NCBI RefSeq assembly: GCF_025150745.1
Contig: NZ_CP102282.1
Span: 569,501 to 633,500 of the forward strand
Length of the DNA stretch: 64,000 nt
Source: Eubacterium ventriosum
Lineage (GTDB): Bacteria; Bacillota; Clostridia; Lachnospirales; Lachnospiraceae
Direction of reading: 5' to 3'
This document shows positions 44,610 through 53,995 of the stretch, one piece after another. The notes below the pieces were generated by a model that did not search any database, was not told the origin of the DNA, and saw only the letters and a program-made list of their open reading frames with translations. Position numbers and translations under genes: made by a program. Position 1 is the stretch's first letter. Each line of letters opens with the position of its first letter.

Positions 44610-45956
44610 ATGGCTAAAGTTACATTTGATTATTCAAAGGCTGAATCATTTATCTCAAATGATGAAGTTAACAGCATGAAAGAAATTGCCGAAAACGCAA
44701 AAAAAGTTTTAGTTGAAAGAACAGGGGCAGGTAATGATTTCCTTGGATGGATTGATTTGCCGGTTGATTACGATAAAGAAGAATTTGACAGAATCAAGAA
44801 AGCAGCAGCAAAGATTCAGAGCGATTCAGAAGTACTTATCGTTATAGGTATTGGTGGTTCTTATCTTGGAGCAAGAGCTGCAATTGAATTTTTAAGACAT
44901 GGTTTTTACAACAATGTGCCTAAGAAAGTAAGAAAGACACCTGAAATCTACTATGCAGGTAATAGCATTAGCCCTTCATACTTACAGGGATTACTTGATG
45001 TAGTTGGAGATAGAGATTTCTCAGTTAACATTATTTCTAAGTCTGGTACAACAACAGAACCAGCTATCGCTTTCAGAGTTTTCAAAGAAAAACTCGAAAA
45101 GAAATATGGAAAAGAAGAAGCTGCAAAGAGAATTTATGCAACAACTGATGCTAAGAAGGGTGCATTAAAAGGACTTGCAACAGCAGAAGGATACGAAAGC
45201 TTCGTAGTTCCTGATGATGTTGGAGGACGTTTCTCAGTTCTTACAGCAGTAGGTTTATTACCAATTGCAGTAAGTGGTGCTGACATTGACAAGTTAATGG
45301 AAGGTGCAGCAAGCGGAAGAGAGAAAGCATTAAACAACGCATTCGAAGAAAATGATGCAATGAAATATGCAGCAATTAGAAATATATTATTAAGAAAAGG
45401 TAAGCTTATCGAAGTTACAGCTAACTACGAACCAAGTCTTCATTACTTTGGTGAATGGTGGAAACAGTTGTACGGCGAAAGCGAAGGAAAAGACCAGAAG
45501 GGTATTTTCCCGGCAGCAGTTGACCTTACAACAGACCTTCACTCAATGGGACAGTTCATTCAGGACGGTTCAAGAACAATGTTTGAAACAGTAATCAACA
45601 TTGAAAAGTCAAGAGCTTCAGTAGTTATCGACGAAGATCCTGAAGATTTAGACGGACTTAACTACTTAGCAGGTAAGGATATGGATTTTGTAAACAAGAG
45701 TGCCATGAACGGTACAATTCTTGCTCACACAGATGGAAATGTTCCTAACCTTATGGTAAGGGTTCCTGAACAGAACGAATTTTACCTTGGTGAATTATTC
45801 TATATGTATGAATTTGCATGTGGCGTAAGTGGTTACATTCTTGGAGTTAATCCATTTAACCAGCCTGGTGTAGAAAGCTACAAGAAGAATATGTTCGCAT
45901 TACTTGGCAAGCCGGGATACGAAGATATGACAGAAGCATTATTAAAGAGATTATAA
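44610..45956 (+). CDS. pgi: Glucose-6-phosphate isomerase
   Basis: A 448-residue cytoplasmic enzyme converting glucose 6-phosphate and fructose 6-phosphate. Motifs: [50 protein letters not shown] (a PGI signature), [17 protein letters not shown] and [20 protein letters not shown]. Length is right for the short Firmicutes form. It has its own promoter and terminator, so it is a single-gene unit. Confidence 0.97.
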   Translation: MAKVTFDYSKAESFISNDEVNSMKEIAENAKKVLVERTGAGNDFLGWIDLPVDYDKEEFDRIKKAAAKIQSDSEVLIVIGIGGSYLGARAAIEFLRHGFYNNVPKKVRKTPEIYYAGNSISPSYLQGLLDVVGDRDFSVNIISKSGTTTEPAIAFRVFKEKLEKKYGKEEAAKRIYATTDAKKGALKGLATAEGYESFVVPDDVGGRFSVLTAVGLLPIAVSGADIDKLMEGAASGREKALNNAFEENDAMKYAAIRNILLRKGKLIEVTANYEPSLHYFGEWWKQLYGESEGKDQKGIFPAAVDLTTDLHSMGQFIQDGSRTMFETVINIEKSRASVVIDEDPEDLDGLNYLAGKDMDFVNKSAMNGTILAHTDGNVPNLMVRVPEQNEFYLGELFYMYEFACGVSGYILGVNPFNQPGVESYKKNMFALLGKPGYEDMTEALLKRL

Positions 45957-46075
45957 TCTTAAGGATATTTAGTTTAACAATAAATTATAGTTTGAAAGCT
46001 ATTTAGTTTAATGGATATTGTAATTTAAACAGTTTCTAATAAAGAATTTAGTATTAGAGATATATAAGAATTTTT

Positions 46076-46108
46076 AGGAGATGGGATTTTTTCCTGTCTC
46101 CTTTTCTT
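46076..46108 (+). terminator. Terminator after pgi
   Basis: AGGAGA-TG-GGA pairs with TCC-TG-TCTCCT around a T-rich loop and is followed by TTTTCTTTC. Confidence 0.75.
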
Positions 46109-46172
46109 TCTTGCGAAATAAGCTAATGTGCTTTACAATTAGAATTAAGAGTTTGCCAAAAAAGGAGTAGTT

Positions 46173-47171
46173 ATGAGTAAAAAAAGTGTTTCCATAAAAG
46201 ATATTGCAAAATTAGCAGGGGTGTCAATTGCTACTGTTTCAAGGGTAATTAACCGGAATGGAAAGGTTGCACCTGAAACTGAAAAGAAAATATTGCAGGT
46301 TATGGAAGAAAACCACTATGTACCTAATCTTTTGGCAAAAGGTTTTAGAACTCAGAAATTCACAACAATCGGAATAATTGTTCCTGATATTTCCATTGAA
46401 TTTTTTAGCAAAATAGCAAAAAAAGTTCAAACTATTTTTTTTGAAAGAGGATATGCAACCATAATATGTAACACCAATGAGGATTACAAAATGGAACGCC
46501 AGTGCATTAATATGCTTCAGGCTCAGCACGTAGGGGGGATTATTCATATAGTCTCCGTTACAACCGAGAAGGAGAAAAAGACTTCAATACCTACGGTTTA
46601 TATAGACAGAGAACCGGCGTATGGAAACACCAAAAAGGATATGGTTCTTATTGAAAGCGACAACGTGTCAGGTGGATATCAGGCAACAAACGAAATGATT
46701 AAAAAAGGTTGCAAAAATATAATTTGTTTTTGCCCTAAGGATAAAGGCTCAACACATATAAAAAGATGGGAAGGCTATTGTAAGGCAATGGAAGAAACAG
46801 GAGGTAAGCCACGATTAGTAAGTCTTGACAATGTATCGGAGGTGGATGCTTACGAGAAAGCCATAGAACTATTCGGGAAAGACAAAGAGATTGATGGAGT
46901 TTTTGCCACAACTGACCTTATTGCCATAGGTGTATTAAAGGCATTAAAAGAATTAAAAATAAAGGTGCCTTCTCAGGTAAAAGTATTCGGCTATGATAAT
47001 AGCCTGTTATCAGAGATTGCTACAACACCTATAGCTACGGTGGAACAGCCGATAGAGTTAATGTCTGAAAAAGCAGCTGAAATGTTGGAAAAACTAATGG
47101 ACGGAGAAAGACCGAAAGAAAGCCATATTGTGGTTCCGGTGAAATTAGTGAAAAGAAAAACAGGAAAATAA
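46173..47171 (+). CDS. LacI family transcription regulator
   Basis: A 332-residue repressor: helix-turn-helix and hinge VSIKDIAKLAGVSIATVSRVIN at residues 5-26, then a periplasmic-binding-like sensor domain (TIGIIVPDISIEFFSKIAKKVQ, GGIIHIV, DGVFATTDLIAIGVLKAL). It probably controls the sugar genes downstream. A 14-bp LacI-type palindrome lies just after the gene, over the promoter of the next one. An inducer such as allose, ribose or a phosphate of these is inference. Confidence 0.9.
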   Translation: MSKKSVSIKDIAKLAGVSIATVSRVINRNGKVAPETEKKILQVMEENHYVPNLLAKGFRTQKFTTIGIIVPDISIEFFSKIAKKVQTIFFERGYATIICNTNEDYKMERQCINMLQAQHVGGIIHIVSVTTEKEKKTSIPTVYIDREPAYGNTKKDMVLIESDNVSGGYQATNEMIKKGCKNIICFCPKDKGSTHIKRWEGYCKAMEETGGKPRLVSLDNVSEVDAYEKAIELFGKDKEIDGVFATTDLIAIGVLKALKELKIKVPSQVKVFGYDNSLLSEIATTPIATVEQPIELMSEKAAEMLEKLMDGERPKESHIVVPVKLVKRKTGK

Positions 47172-47199
47172 GTTATTTGATAAATTATAGAAGAATATA

Positions 47200-47228
47200 T
47201 TGACAATAATAATGTAAACGTTTACACT
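47200..47228 (+). promoter_or_regulatory. Promoter with LacI/CcpA-type operator before the epimerase
   Basis: TTGACA (47200-47205), 17-base spacer, TACACT (47223-47228). The perfect palindrome TGTAAACGTTTACA (47213-47226) covers the spacer and -10. It matches the catabolite-response consensus and could also be the target of the LacI gene next door. Either would block polymerase. Confidence 0.7.
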
Positions 47229-47349
47229 AAAAACAAGTAAGAAACATAAGAGACAACCAAATGGGAAACGTATATGTGTTTCTCATAGTTTTTAGAAAAG
47301 ATGTAAATTTTTATATCATCGAATTATGAAAGAAGAAAGGAAGAATATT

Positions 47350-48000
47350 ATGGAAAAATTATTATGTCCATCAATGATGTGTGCAAATTACAGAAACTTG
47401 GAGAAGGAAGTTAATGATTTAATTGAAGCAGGGGTAGATATCTTCCATATTGATATTATGGACGGACAGTTTGTTCCAAACTTTGGAATGGGATTACAGG
47501 ATGTGGAGTATATTTGCAAAGCATCAACAATACCTGTTGATGCACATTTGATGATTGAAAATCCTGGCAACTATGTTGAGAAGTTTGCAAAATTGGGAAT
47601 TGACATTATTTATATTCATCCCGAATCAGATGTACATCCAACAAGAACATTACAGTCAATTATAGACTTGGGCGTAAAGCCGGGCATTGCAATTAATCCG
47701 GGAACAGCGGTAGAAACAATTAAGCCATTGTTACCATTTGTGGATTATGTAATGGTAATGAGTGTTAATCCGGGATTCTCAGGACAGAAGTACATCTCTT
47801 CAGTAGATGAAAAGATTGCACAGCTAGTAGAATTAAAAGAAAAATATGGCTACGAGGTAATGCTTGATGGTGCATGCTCACCTGAAAGAGTGGAAACTTT
47901 AAGCAAGGTTGGTGTTAAAGGATTTATCCTTGGAACATCAGCATTATTTGGCAAGGAAAAATCTTATAAAGAGATTGTTAAAGAGTTAAGAAGCTTGTAG
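47350..48000 (+). CDS. alsE: Ribulose/allulose-phosphate 3-epimerase
   Basis: A 216-residue TIM-barrel enzyme: CPSMMCANYRNLEKEV, HIDIMDGQFVPNFGMG, DAHLMIENP, MSVNPGFSGQKYI, and the phosphate-binding GFILGTSALFG. The MMCA start and the neighbouring AlsK-like kinase favour allulose-6-phosphate 3-epimerase over ribulose-phosphate epimerase. An earlier in-frame ATG at 47326 is less likely than ATG 47350, which has AAAGGAAG. In the allose pathway it makes fructose 6-phosphate. Confidence 0.8.
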   Translation: MEKLLCPSMMCANYRNLEKEVNDLIEAGVDIFHIDIMDGQFVPNFGMGLQDVEYICKASTIPVDAHLMIENPGNYVEKFAKLGIDIIYIHPESDVHPTRTLQSIIDLGVKPGIAINPGTAVETIKPLLPFVDYVMVMSVNPGFSGQKYISSVDEKIAQLVELKEKYGYEVMLDGACSPERVETLSKVGVKGFILGTSALFGKEKSYKEIVKELRSL

Positions 48001-48059
48001 AAGTGTCAAAGTAGAAATTTAACAGAATTGTTGTGCATAAAATAAGGCAGAGGTGACTT

Positions 48060-48968
48060 ATGAATAATGAATGTGTAATTGGTATTGATATTGGCGGAAC
48101 TAATATAAGAATCGGGCGTACTGATGAAAATGATCAGCTTGTGGATTTTGAAAGGGTTTCAAGCAAGGAAACATTTAAGGACGGAAACATATCAGAAAGT
48201 TTGATTGAAGTTTTAAAGAATTATCTTGATAAGTATTGCAAGAATGTGCAGGTTAAGCAGATTGCAATTGGAATCCCTGCAACTTTAAGTTCAGACAGAA
48301 AGCAGATTCTTCAGGTTCCTAACATAAAAGGAATGGATGGTCTTTTTCTTGGAAAAGAATTAGAAGAAAATCTTGGCATTCCTGTTGTATTGGAAAAAGA
48401 CGTAAATATGTTATATTACTGGGATAAGTATGATAAAAAGCTTAGTGATGAAGGTGTAGGCATTGGTGTTTACATTGGCACAGGAGTGGGTAATGCAATA
48501 TTTATCAATGGAAAACCACTGGCAGGCAAAGATGGTGTGGCAGGAGAACTTGGTCACATTCCAATGATCGGTGGAACAAGTCAATGTGGCTGTGGAAACC
48601 TTGGCTGCTCAGAGTGTTATGCGTCAGGTTGGAAGTTGGTTGAGTTGAAAGAGGAATACTATCCTGATGTAGATATGAATGATTTGTTTGTAAAGAAAAG
48701 CAATGATACGGTGCTAAAGAATTTTGTGGACAATATTGCCTGCGTGGCATGCACTGAAATCAATATACTAAATCCTGACTCCATTATTTTCGGTGGCGGA
48801 GTAATTAATATGAAAGGCTTCCCTAAGGATTATTTGGAAGAAAGATTGTATGTGCATGCAAGAAAACCGTATCCGGCAGAAAGCCTTGAAATCCAGTACT
48901 CAGAAGATAAAGTAGACAACGGAGTAAAAGGCGCAATAATATTTGCAAAAACATTGTTAGAAAAATAG
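48060..48968 (+). CDS. alsK: ROK family sugar kinase, allose-kinase-like
   Basis: A 302-residue ROK kinase with GIDIGGTNIRIGR (ATP phosphate loop), GVYIGTGVGNAIFING, the sugar-binding GVAGELGHIP, and the zinc motif CGCGNLGCSECYASG. The PNIKGMDGLFLGKEL and IIFGGGVINMKGFPKDYLEE segments resemble E. coli AlsK. It would phosphorylate D-allose or a related hexose taken up by the transporter downstream. Operon with the epimerase, 59 bases apart. Confidence 0.8.
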   Translation: MNNECVIGIDIGGTNIRIGRTDENDQLVDFERVSSKETFKDGNISESLIEVLKNYLDKYCKNVQVKQIAIGIPATLSSDRKQILQVPNIKGMDGLFLGKELEENLGIPVVLEKDVNMLYYWDKYDKKLSDEGVGIGVYIGTGVGNAIFINGKPLAGKDGVAGELGHIPMIGGTSQCGCGNLGCSECYASGWKLVELKEEYYPDVDMNDLFVKKSNDTVLKNFVDNIACVACTEINILNPDSIIFGGGVINMKGFPKDYLEERLYVHARKPYPAESLEIQYSEDKVDNGVKGAIIFAKTLLEK

Positions 48969-49313
48969 AGAATATATAATAATTGATATTTATTAATGAG
49001 AAAATAAGAGTCGCTTAGTGCGGCTCTTATTTTCGGTTGGGGTGGATGAATGGCCGGATGGGAATAAGGACAACTTTTAACATAAAATACAAAAATACAC
49101 AAAACATACAAGAAAAAACAAGCAAATAACAACAAAATCACATAAAAAATAAAAACGTTATTAGTAAAAATATCCATAAAAAAAGTAAAAAATAGAAAAA
49201 AATTGCTATTTAATCTAAAAATATTCTATTTTTTTTGTACAAGATAAAATCTATAATGAACGTAGTCAATGAGACGGGAAAACAAAAAGTTAAAAAACAG
49301 GAGGAACAGTTAA
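48969..49313 (+). promoter_or_regulatory. Terminator and activator-type promoter region of the mgl-like operon
   Basis: AAAATAAGAG/CTCTTATTTT with inner CGC/GCG (49001-49033) ends the kinase transcript. The rest is very A-rich. TATAAT at 49252-49257 is a clean -10, but the -35 position is just T residues, which fits a promoter needing an activator. The YesN-type regulator downstream is the obvious candidate. AAACGTTATTAGTAAAAAT (49154-49172) loosely resembles a stretch before the isomerase gene near 60434. No gene is seen. Confidence 0.45.
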
Positions 49314-50600
49314 ATGAGAAAATCAAAATTATTAACAGTGTTGGTAGCAGCAGCAATTGGAGTTTCAATGGTAGGATGTGGTTCATCAGGAGGAAGTTCA
49401 AGTAGTGGAAGTGGCGGAAGCAGTTCAGGCGGAGACGTAGCCAATAAGGACAAGCCTTTATGTTGGTACAATCGTCAGCCATCAAACAGTTCAACAGGTG
49501 AACTTGATAAGACAGCACTTACATTTAATGACAAAACATATTATGTAGGATTTGATGCTAATCAGGGTGCGGAACTTCAGGGACAGATGGTTGTTGATTA
49601 CATTAAAAAACACATTGATAAAATTGATAGAAACGGAGACGGAGTAATCGGATATGTACTTGCAATTGGTGATATCGGACATAATGATTCAATAGCACGT
49701 ACATGTGGTGTTCGTTCACAGCTTGGAACAGCAGTAGACAAAGATGGAAGCGTTGATTCATCACCTGCAGGAACAAACGTTGATGGAACATCAAAAGTAG
49801 TTAAAGATGCAAAATTAGAAGTTAACGGAAAAACATATACAATCAGAGAACTTGCTTCTCAGGAAATGAAAAACTCAGCCGGAGCAACATGGGATGCAGC
49901 AACAGCAGGTAACGCAATTGGAACATGGACAGCTTCATTTGGTAAACAGATTGATGTAGTTGTTTCTAATAACGATGGTATGGGAATGTCAATGTTCAAT
50001 GCATGGGCAAAGGACAACAAAGTTCCAACATTTGGATATGATGCTAACAGCGATGCAGTAGCAGCAATTGCAGAAGGCTACGGCGGAACAATTTCACAGC
50101 ACGCAGACGTACAGGCATACCTTACACTTAGAGTTCTTCGTAATGCACTTGATGGTGTAGATGTAGATACAGGTATCGGTACAGCAGATGATGCAGGAAA
50201 CTGCCTTACAAAGGATGAAGATTACAGATACAGCGAAGAAGAAAGATCATATTACGCATTAAACGTAGCTGTAACAGAAGACAATTATAAAGACTTTACA
50301 GATTCAACAAAGATTTATGACAAGGTTTCAAAACAGCTTGATGCAAGTAAGAGTCCTGAAAAGAAAGTATGGCTTAACATTTACAATGCATCAGATAACT
50401 TCCTTAGCTCAACATATCAGCCATTACTTGAAAAGTATGATGATCTTCTTAACCTTAAAGTAGATTACATCGGTGGTGATGGTCAGACAGAATCAAATAT
50501 TACAAACCGTTTAGGTAACCCTAGCGAATATGATGCATTTGCAATTAACATGGTTAAAACAGATAATGCAGCTTCATATACATCAATTCTTTCAAAATAG
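49314..50600 (+). CDS. Galactose-type sugar-binding lipoprotein, circularly permuted
   Basis: 428 residues. Signal and lipobox MVGC with Cys22, then a Ser/Gly linker (23-41). The mature part starts at KPLCWYNRQPS (47-57), which in MglB-like proteins comes after about 90 residues. YYVGFDANQG, the calcium loop DRNGDGVIG (105-113), VVVSNNDGMGMS and VPTFGYDAN follow in the usual order. The missing first block appears at the very end: KKVWLNIYNASDNFL...YDAFAINMV...SILSK (350-428). It also has a 50-residue insert around 139-185. It captures galactose-like sugar for the ABC transporter that follows. Confidence 0.8.
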   Translation: MRKSKLLTVLVAAAIGVSMVGCGSSGGSSSSGSGGSSSGGDVANKDKPLCWYNRQPSNSSTGELDKTALTFNDKTYYVGFDANQGAELQGQMVVDYIKKHIDKIDRNGDGVIGYVLAIGDIGHNDSIARTCGVRSQLGTAVDKDGSVDSSPAGTNVDGTSKVVKDAKLEVNGKTYTIRELASQEMKNSAGATWDAATAGNAIGTWTASFGKQIDVVVSNNDGMGMSMFNAWAKDNKVPTFGYDANSDAVAAIAEGYGGTISQHADVQAYLTLRVLRNALDGVDVDTGIGTADDAGNCLTKDEDYRYSEEERSYYALNVAVTEDNYKDFTDSTKIYDKVSKQLDASKSPEKKVWLNIYNASDNFLSSTYQPLLEKYDDLLNLKVDYIGGDGQTESNITNRLGNPSEYDAFAINMVKTDNAASYTSILSK

Positions 50601-50630
50601 AATTCTAATTAAAGATTAAACTGGTTGTAG

Positions 50631-50652
50631 AAGGGGGCTTTAAAGCCCCCTT
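50631..50652 (+). other. Intercistronic hairpin after the binding protein
   Basis: A perfect 22-base palindrome with GGGGGC/GCCCCC arms without a following T run. Such hairpins protect the 3' end of the highly needed binding-protein message or partly stop transcription before the transporter genes. Confidence 0.7.
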
Positions 50653-50676
50653 ATTAAAAGAAGAGGAAGTATAAAT

Positions 50677-52185
50677 ATGGCAGGAGATAAGAATGAATAC
50701 ATCTTGTCGATTAATGGAATGAGCAAATCATTTGGCCGAAATAAGGTTTTAAAACATATTAGTTTAAATGTTAAACCGGGGTCTATCATGGGACTTATGG
50801 GTGAAAACGGAGCCGGAAAATCGACAATGATGAAATGTCTCTTCGGAACTTATCAAAAGGACGAAGGAACGATAATATTAGATGGAAAAGAAGTAAACTT
50901 TTCAGGTCCTAAAGAAGCACTGGAAAATGGTGTGGCAATGGTACATCAGGAACTTAACCAGTGCCTTGAGAGAAGTGTTGTAGATAATTTGTTTTTAGGA
51001 AGATATCCTAAGAACTCAATGGGCGTAGTTGATGAAGGAAGAATGAAAAAAGAAGCTTCAGACTTATTCAGAAAACTTGGAATTACAGTTAATATGACTC
51101 AGCCAATGAAGAAAATGTCTGTATCACAAAGACAGATGTGTGAAATAGCAAAAGCTATATCATACAATTCAAAAGTAATTGTACTTGATGAACCTACATC
51201 ATCACTAACAGCACCGGAAGTTGAAAAGTTATTTAAGATGATGAGACAGTTGAAAGAACAGGGAATCTCATTAATATACATATCACACAAAATGGATGAA
51301 ATATTCGAAATTTGTGATCAGATTTCAGTTTTACGAGATGGAAGTCTTGTTATGACAAAAGACAGCAAAGACACAGATATGAATGAACTTATTTCAGCAA
51401 TGGTTGGACGTTCACTTGATAACAGATTTCCACCTGTAGATAATAAGCCGGGAGAAGTTATTTTCTCAGTGGAAAATTTGTCTACTAAATACGCACCTAA
51501 ACTTCAGAATATATCATTTGACATAAGAAAAGGAGAAATCTTCGGATTATATGGACTTGTAGGTGCAGGAAGAACGGAATTACTTGAAACAATATTTGGA
51601 ATGCGTACAAGAGCAGCAGGAAATGTAATTTATGATGGAAAAATAATGAATTTTACATCAACAAAGGATGCAATGGATCATGGCTTTGCACTTATAACAG
51701 AAGAAAGAAAGGCCAATGGCTTATTCTTAAAGGGAGACATTACATTTAATACTACTATTGCAAATATGAATCACTACAAAAAAGGTATAGCATTATCCAA
51801 AGATGAAATGGTTCGTGCAACGGCAAATGAAATAAAAGTTATGCATACTAAATGTATGGGACCGGATGATATGATTTCAAGCCTTTCAGGTGGTAATCAG
51901 CAGAAAGCAATATTTGGAAGATGGCTTGAACGTTCACCTAATATCTTTATGATGGATGATCCAACAAGAGGTATTGATGTTGGAGCCAAATACGAAATAT
52001 ATGAATTGATTATAAACATGGCAAAACAGGGAAAAACAATTATAGTTGTTTCATCTGAAATGCCGGAAATTTTAGGTATAACTAATAGAATAGGCGTTAT
52101 GTCTAATGGACATTTGGCAGGAATAGTTAACACTAAAGAAACAGATCAGGAAGAATTATTAAGACTTAGTGCTAAGTATTTGTAA
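50677..52185 (+). CDS. mglA: Sugar ABC transporter ATPase (MglA-like)
   Basis: A 502-residue double ATPase. First half: Walker A MGENGAGKST near 47-56, Q-loop VHQEL, VSQRQMCEIAKA, VLDEPTSSL, YISHKMDEIFEI. Second half: GLVGAGRTELLETIFG, LSGGNQQKAIFGRWL, MMDDPTRGIDVGAKYEIY. The order and the altered second Walker A are typical of MglA/RbsA. It powers uptake with the following permease. AGAGGAAG precedes the start. Confidence 0.93.
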   Translation: MAGDKNEYILSINGMSKSFGRNKVLKHISLNVKPGSIMGLMGENGAGKSTMMKCLFGTYQKDEGTIILDGKEVNFSGPKEALENGVAMVHQELNQCLERSVVDNLFLGRYPKNSMGVVDEGRMKKEASDLFRKLGITVNMTQPMKKMSVSQRQMCEIAKAISYNSKVIVLDEPTSSLTAPEVEKLFKMMRQLKEQGISLIYISHKMDEIFEICDQISVLRDGSLVMTKDSKDTDMNELISAMVGRSLDNRFPPVDNKPGEVIFSVENLSTKYAPKLQNISFDIRKGEIFGLYGLVGAGRTELLETIFGMRTRAAGNVIYDGKIMNFTSTKDAMDHGFALITEERKANGLFLKGDITFNTTIANMNHYKKGIALSKDEMVRATANEIKVMHTKCMGPDDMISSLSGGNQQKAIFGRWLERSPNIFMMDDPTRGIDVGAKYEIYELIINMAKQGKTIIVVSSEMPEILGITNRIGVMSNGHLAGIVNTKETDQEELLRLSAKYL

Positions 52186-52205
52186 AAAAGAGAGGAGCAT
52201 AAGAT

Positions 52206-53858
52206 ATGGCAGAGAAAGGATTTATTCTTTCGGCTGAAGAGGAGTTAAAACTTCGAGAGCCCATAGATGAATATATAGGAAAAATACAGGAACAGATAGA
52301 TGCTTTAAGATTAGATGGTACAGACAAAGTTAGAAGCTTAAAGAACCATATTGCAGTTGTAAAAGAAAGCAAAAATCTATCAAAAGAAGAAAAGACAAAA
52401 ATTATCGAAAACGATAAAAAAGTATTAGAAGAGGCAAACGCAGTTGAAAGTCGTAATAAAGACAAAGTAAACAAATTAATTGCAGAAGCTGAAGATTATC
52501 TTTCAAAAAATTATAACAGCCAGTACTACAATAAGGTGGTTAACAGTTGTGAAGCTGAAAAAGAGGCTGAAAAGAAAGAGTATGAGAGAATTTGTGCAGT
52601 ATTAAAAGAAGAACATACAGCACAGTTAAGTAAATTATCCGATCCGGATGAGATTAAAGATGAAAAATATGTTTACAAGAATAAAATATATGATGTGAAG
52701 ATGGCACATGAATCAAAATGTCAGGAAATCAAAGACAGAAAACATGATGCGTTTTTACATAAGTATCATTTAATCGACTTGTTGCGAATGTCAAAATATA
52801 CATTTGTACAAAAGAGAGCACAGAGTATAGAAAACTATAAGTATTCATTTAATTTAGCACAGTTTCTTTACAAGAATGGCTTGTATATTGTTATTGTTCT
52901 AATATTTATTGGATTATGTGCAGTAACTCCAATAGTAAAAAATACACAGTTGCTTACATACACAAACATACTTAACATTTTGCAACAGGCTTCCCCTAGA
53001 ATGTTCCTCGCCCTTGGGGTTGCAGGATTAATCCTTTTAACAGGAACGGACCTTTCCGTAGGACGTATGGTTGGTATGGGTATGGTAGCGTCGACCATAA
53101 TAATGCATAACGGTATTAATACAGGTGGAGTATTTGGCCACATATTTGACTTTTCAAGTATGGGTCCTGTAAACAGAGCAATTTTGGCATTAGTTGTCTG
53201 CATTGTACTTACAACATTCTTTGCTATGATAGCAGGATTCTTTATGGCAAGATTTAAGATGCATCCATTTATTTCAACAATGGCTAACATGCTTATTATC
53301 TTTGGTTTAGTTACATATGCAACAAAAGGTGTTTCATTCGGTGCAATTGACCAGGCAATACCTAATATTTTCATTCCTCAAATAGGTGGTTTCCCAACAA
53401 TTATACTTTGGGCATTAGTTGCCATTGCAATTGTATGGTTTATCTGGAATAAAACAACTTTTGGAAAAAATCTGTTTGCTGTAGGTGGAAATCCTGAAGC
53501 AGCAGCAGTATCAGGAATCTCAGTATTCAAAGTAACTATGGGAGCATTCATTCTTGCAGGTATTCTTTATGGATTTGGTTCATGGCTTGAATGTAACAGA
53601 ATGATTGGTTCAGGTAGTGCAGCATATGGACAAGGATGGGATATGGATGCAATCGCAGCCTGCGTAGTTGGTGGTGTATCATTTACAGGTGGTATTGGTA
53701 AGATTTCAGGTGTAGTAACAGGTGTTCTTATTTTCACTTCCCTTACTTATTCACTTACAATCCTTGGAATCGATACAAACCTCCAGTTTATTTTTGAAGG
53801 TATTATCATCCTTGCAGCAGTAACTCTTGACTGCCTTAAATATGTACAGAAAAAATAA
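52206..53858 (+). CDS. mglC: Sugar ABC permease (MglC-like) with long cytoplasmic N-terminus
   Basis: A 550-residue protein. The C-terminal 330 residues are a normal MglC/RbsC permease with about ten segments, including LILLTGTDLSVGRMVGMG, FFMARFKMHPFISTMANMLI, GKNLFAVGGNPEAAAVSGI and GSWLECNRMIGSGSAAYGQGWDMDAIAACVVGG. Before these lie about 220 hydrophilic, Lys/Glu-rich residues that look like coiled coil (EEKTKIIENDKKVLEEANAVESRN). MglC is usually near 330-340 residues, so the extension is an addition of unknown role. It immediately follows the ATPase gene. Confidence 0.9.
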   Translation: MAEKGFILSAEEELKLREPIDEYIGKIQEQIDALRLDGTDKVRSLKNHIAVVKESKNLSKEEKTKIIENDKKVLEEANAVESRNKDKVNKLIAEAEDYLSKNYNSQYYNKVVNSCEAEKEAEKKEYERICAVLKEEHTAQLSKLSDPDEIKDEKYVYKNKIYDVKMAHESKCQEIKDRKHDAFLHKYHLIDLLRMSKYTFVQKRAQSIENYKYSFNLAQFLYKNGLYIVIVLIFIGLCAVTPIVKNTQLLTYTNILNILQQASPRMFLALGVAGLILLTGTDLSVGRMVGMGMVASTIIMHNGINTGGVFGHIFDFSSMGPVNRAILALVVCIVLTTFFAMIAGFFMARFKMHPFISTMANMLIIFGLVTYATKGVSFGAIDQAIPNIFIPQIGGFPTIILWALVAIAIVWFIWNKTTFGKNLFAVGGNPEAAAVSGISVFKVTMGAFILAGILYGFGSWLECNRMIGSGSAAYGQGWDMDAIAACVVGGVSFTGGIGKISGVVTGVLIFTSLTYSLTILGIDTNLQFIFEGIIILAAVTLDCLKYVQKK

Positions 53859-53887
53859 ATATTAGAAAATATTTCTTAATGATAAAG

Positions 53888-53973
53888 CTAAAAGTCGTTC
53901 TAATTATCTATATGATTAATGGAACGGCTTTTAGTCTAAATTGGTTTAAAAGCAATTCATAGTTTGTTATAAT
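53888..53973 (+). promoter_or_regulatory. Hairpin and promoter between permease and regulator genes
   Basis: CTAAAAGTCGTTC/GAACGGCTTTTAG (53888-53933) closes the transporter transcript, although the T tail is poor. TGtTATAAT (53965-53973) is an extended -10 for the two-component genes, 22 bases before the start. Confidence 0.5.
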
Positions 53974-53995
53974 AAAAAAAACAGGTGGGAGAAAT

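Noticed and set aside
52868-53374. 168-codon minus-strand frame inside the permease gene
   Set aside because: It is a shadow of the hydrophobic permease gene; the plus-strand protein is clearly the real one.
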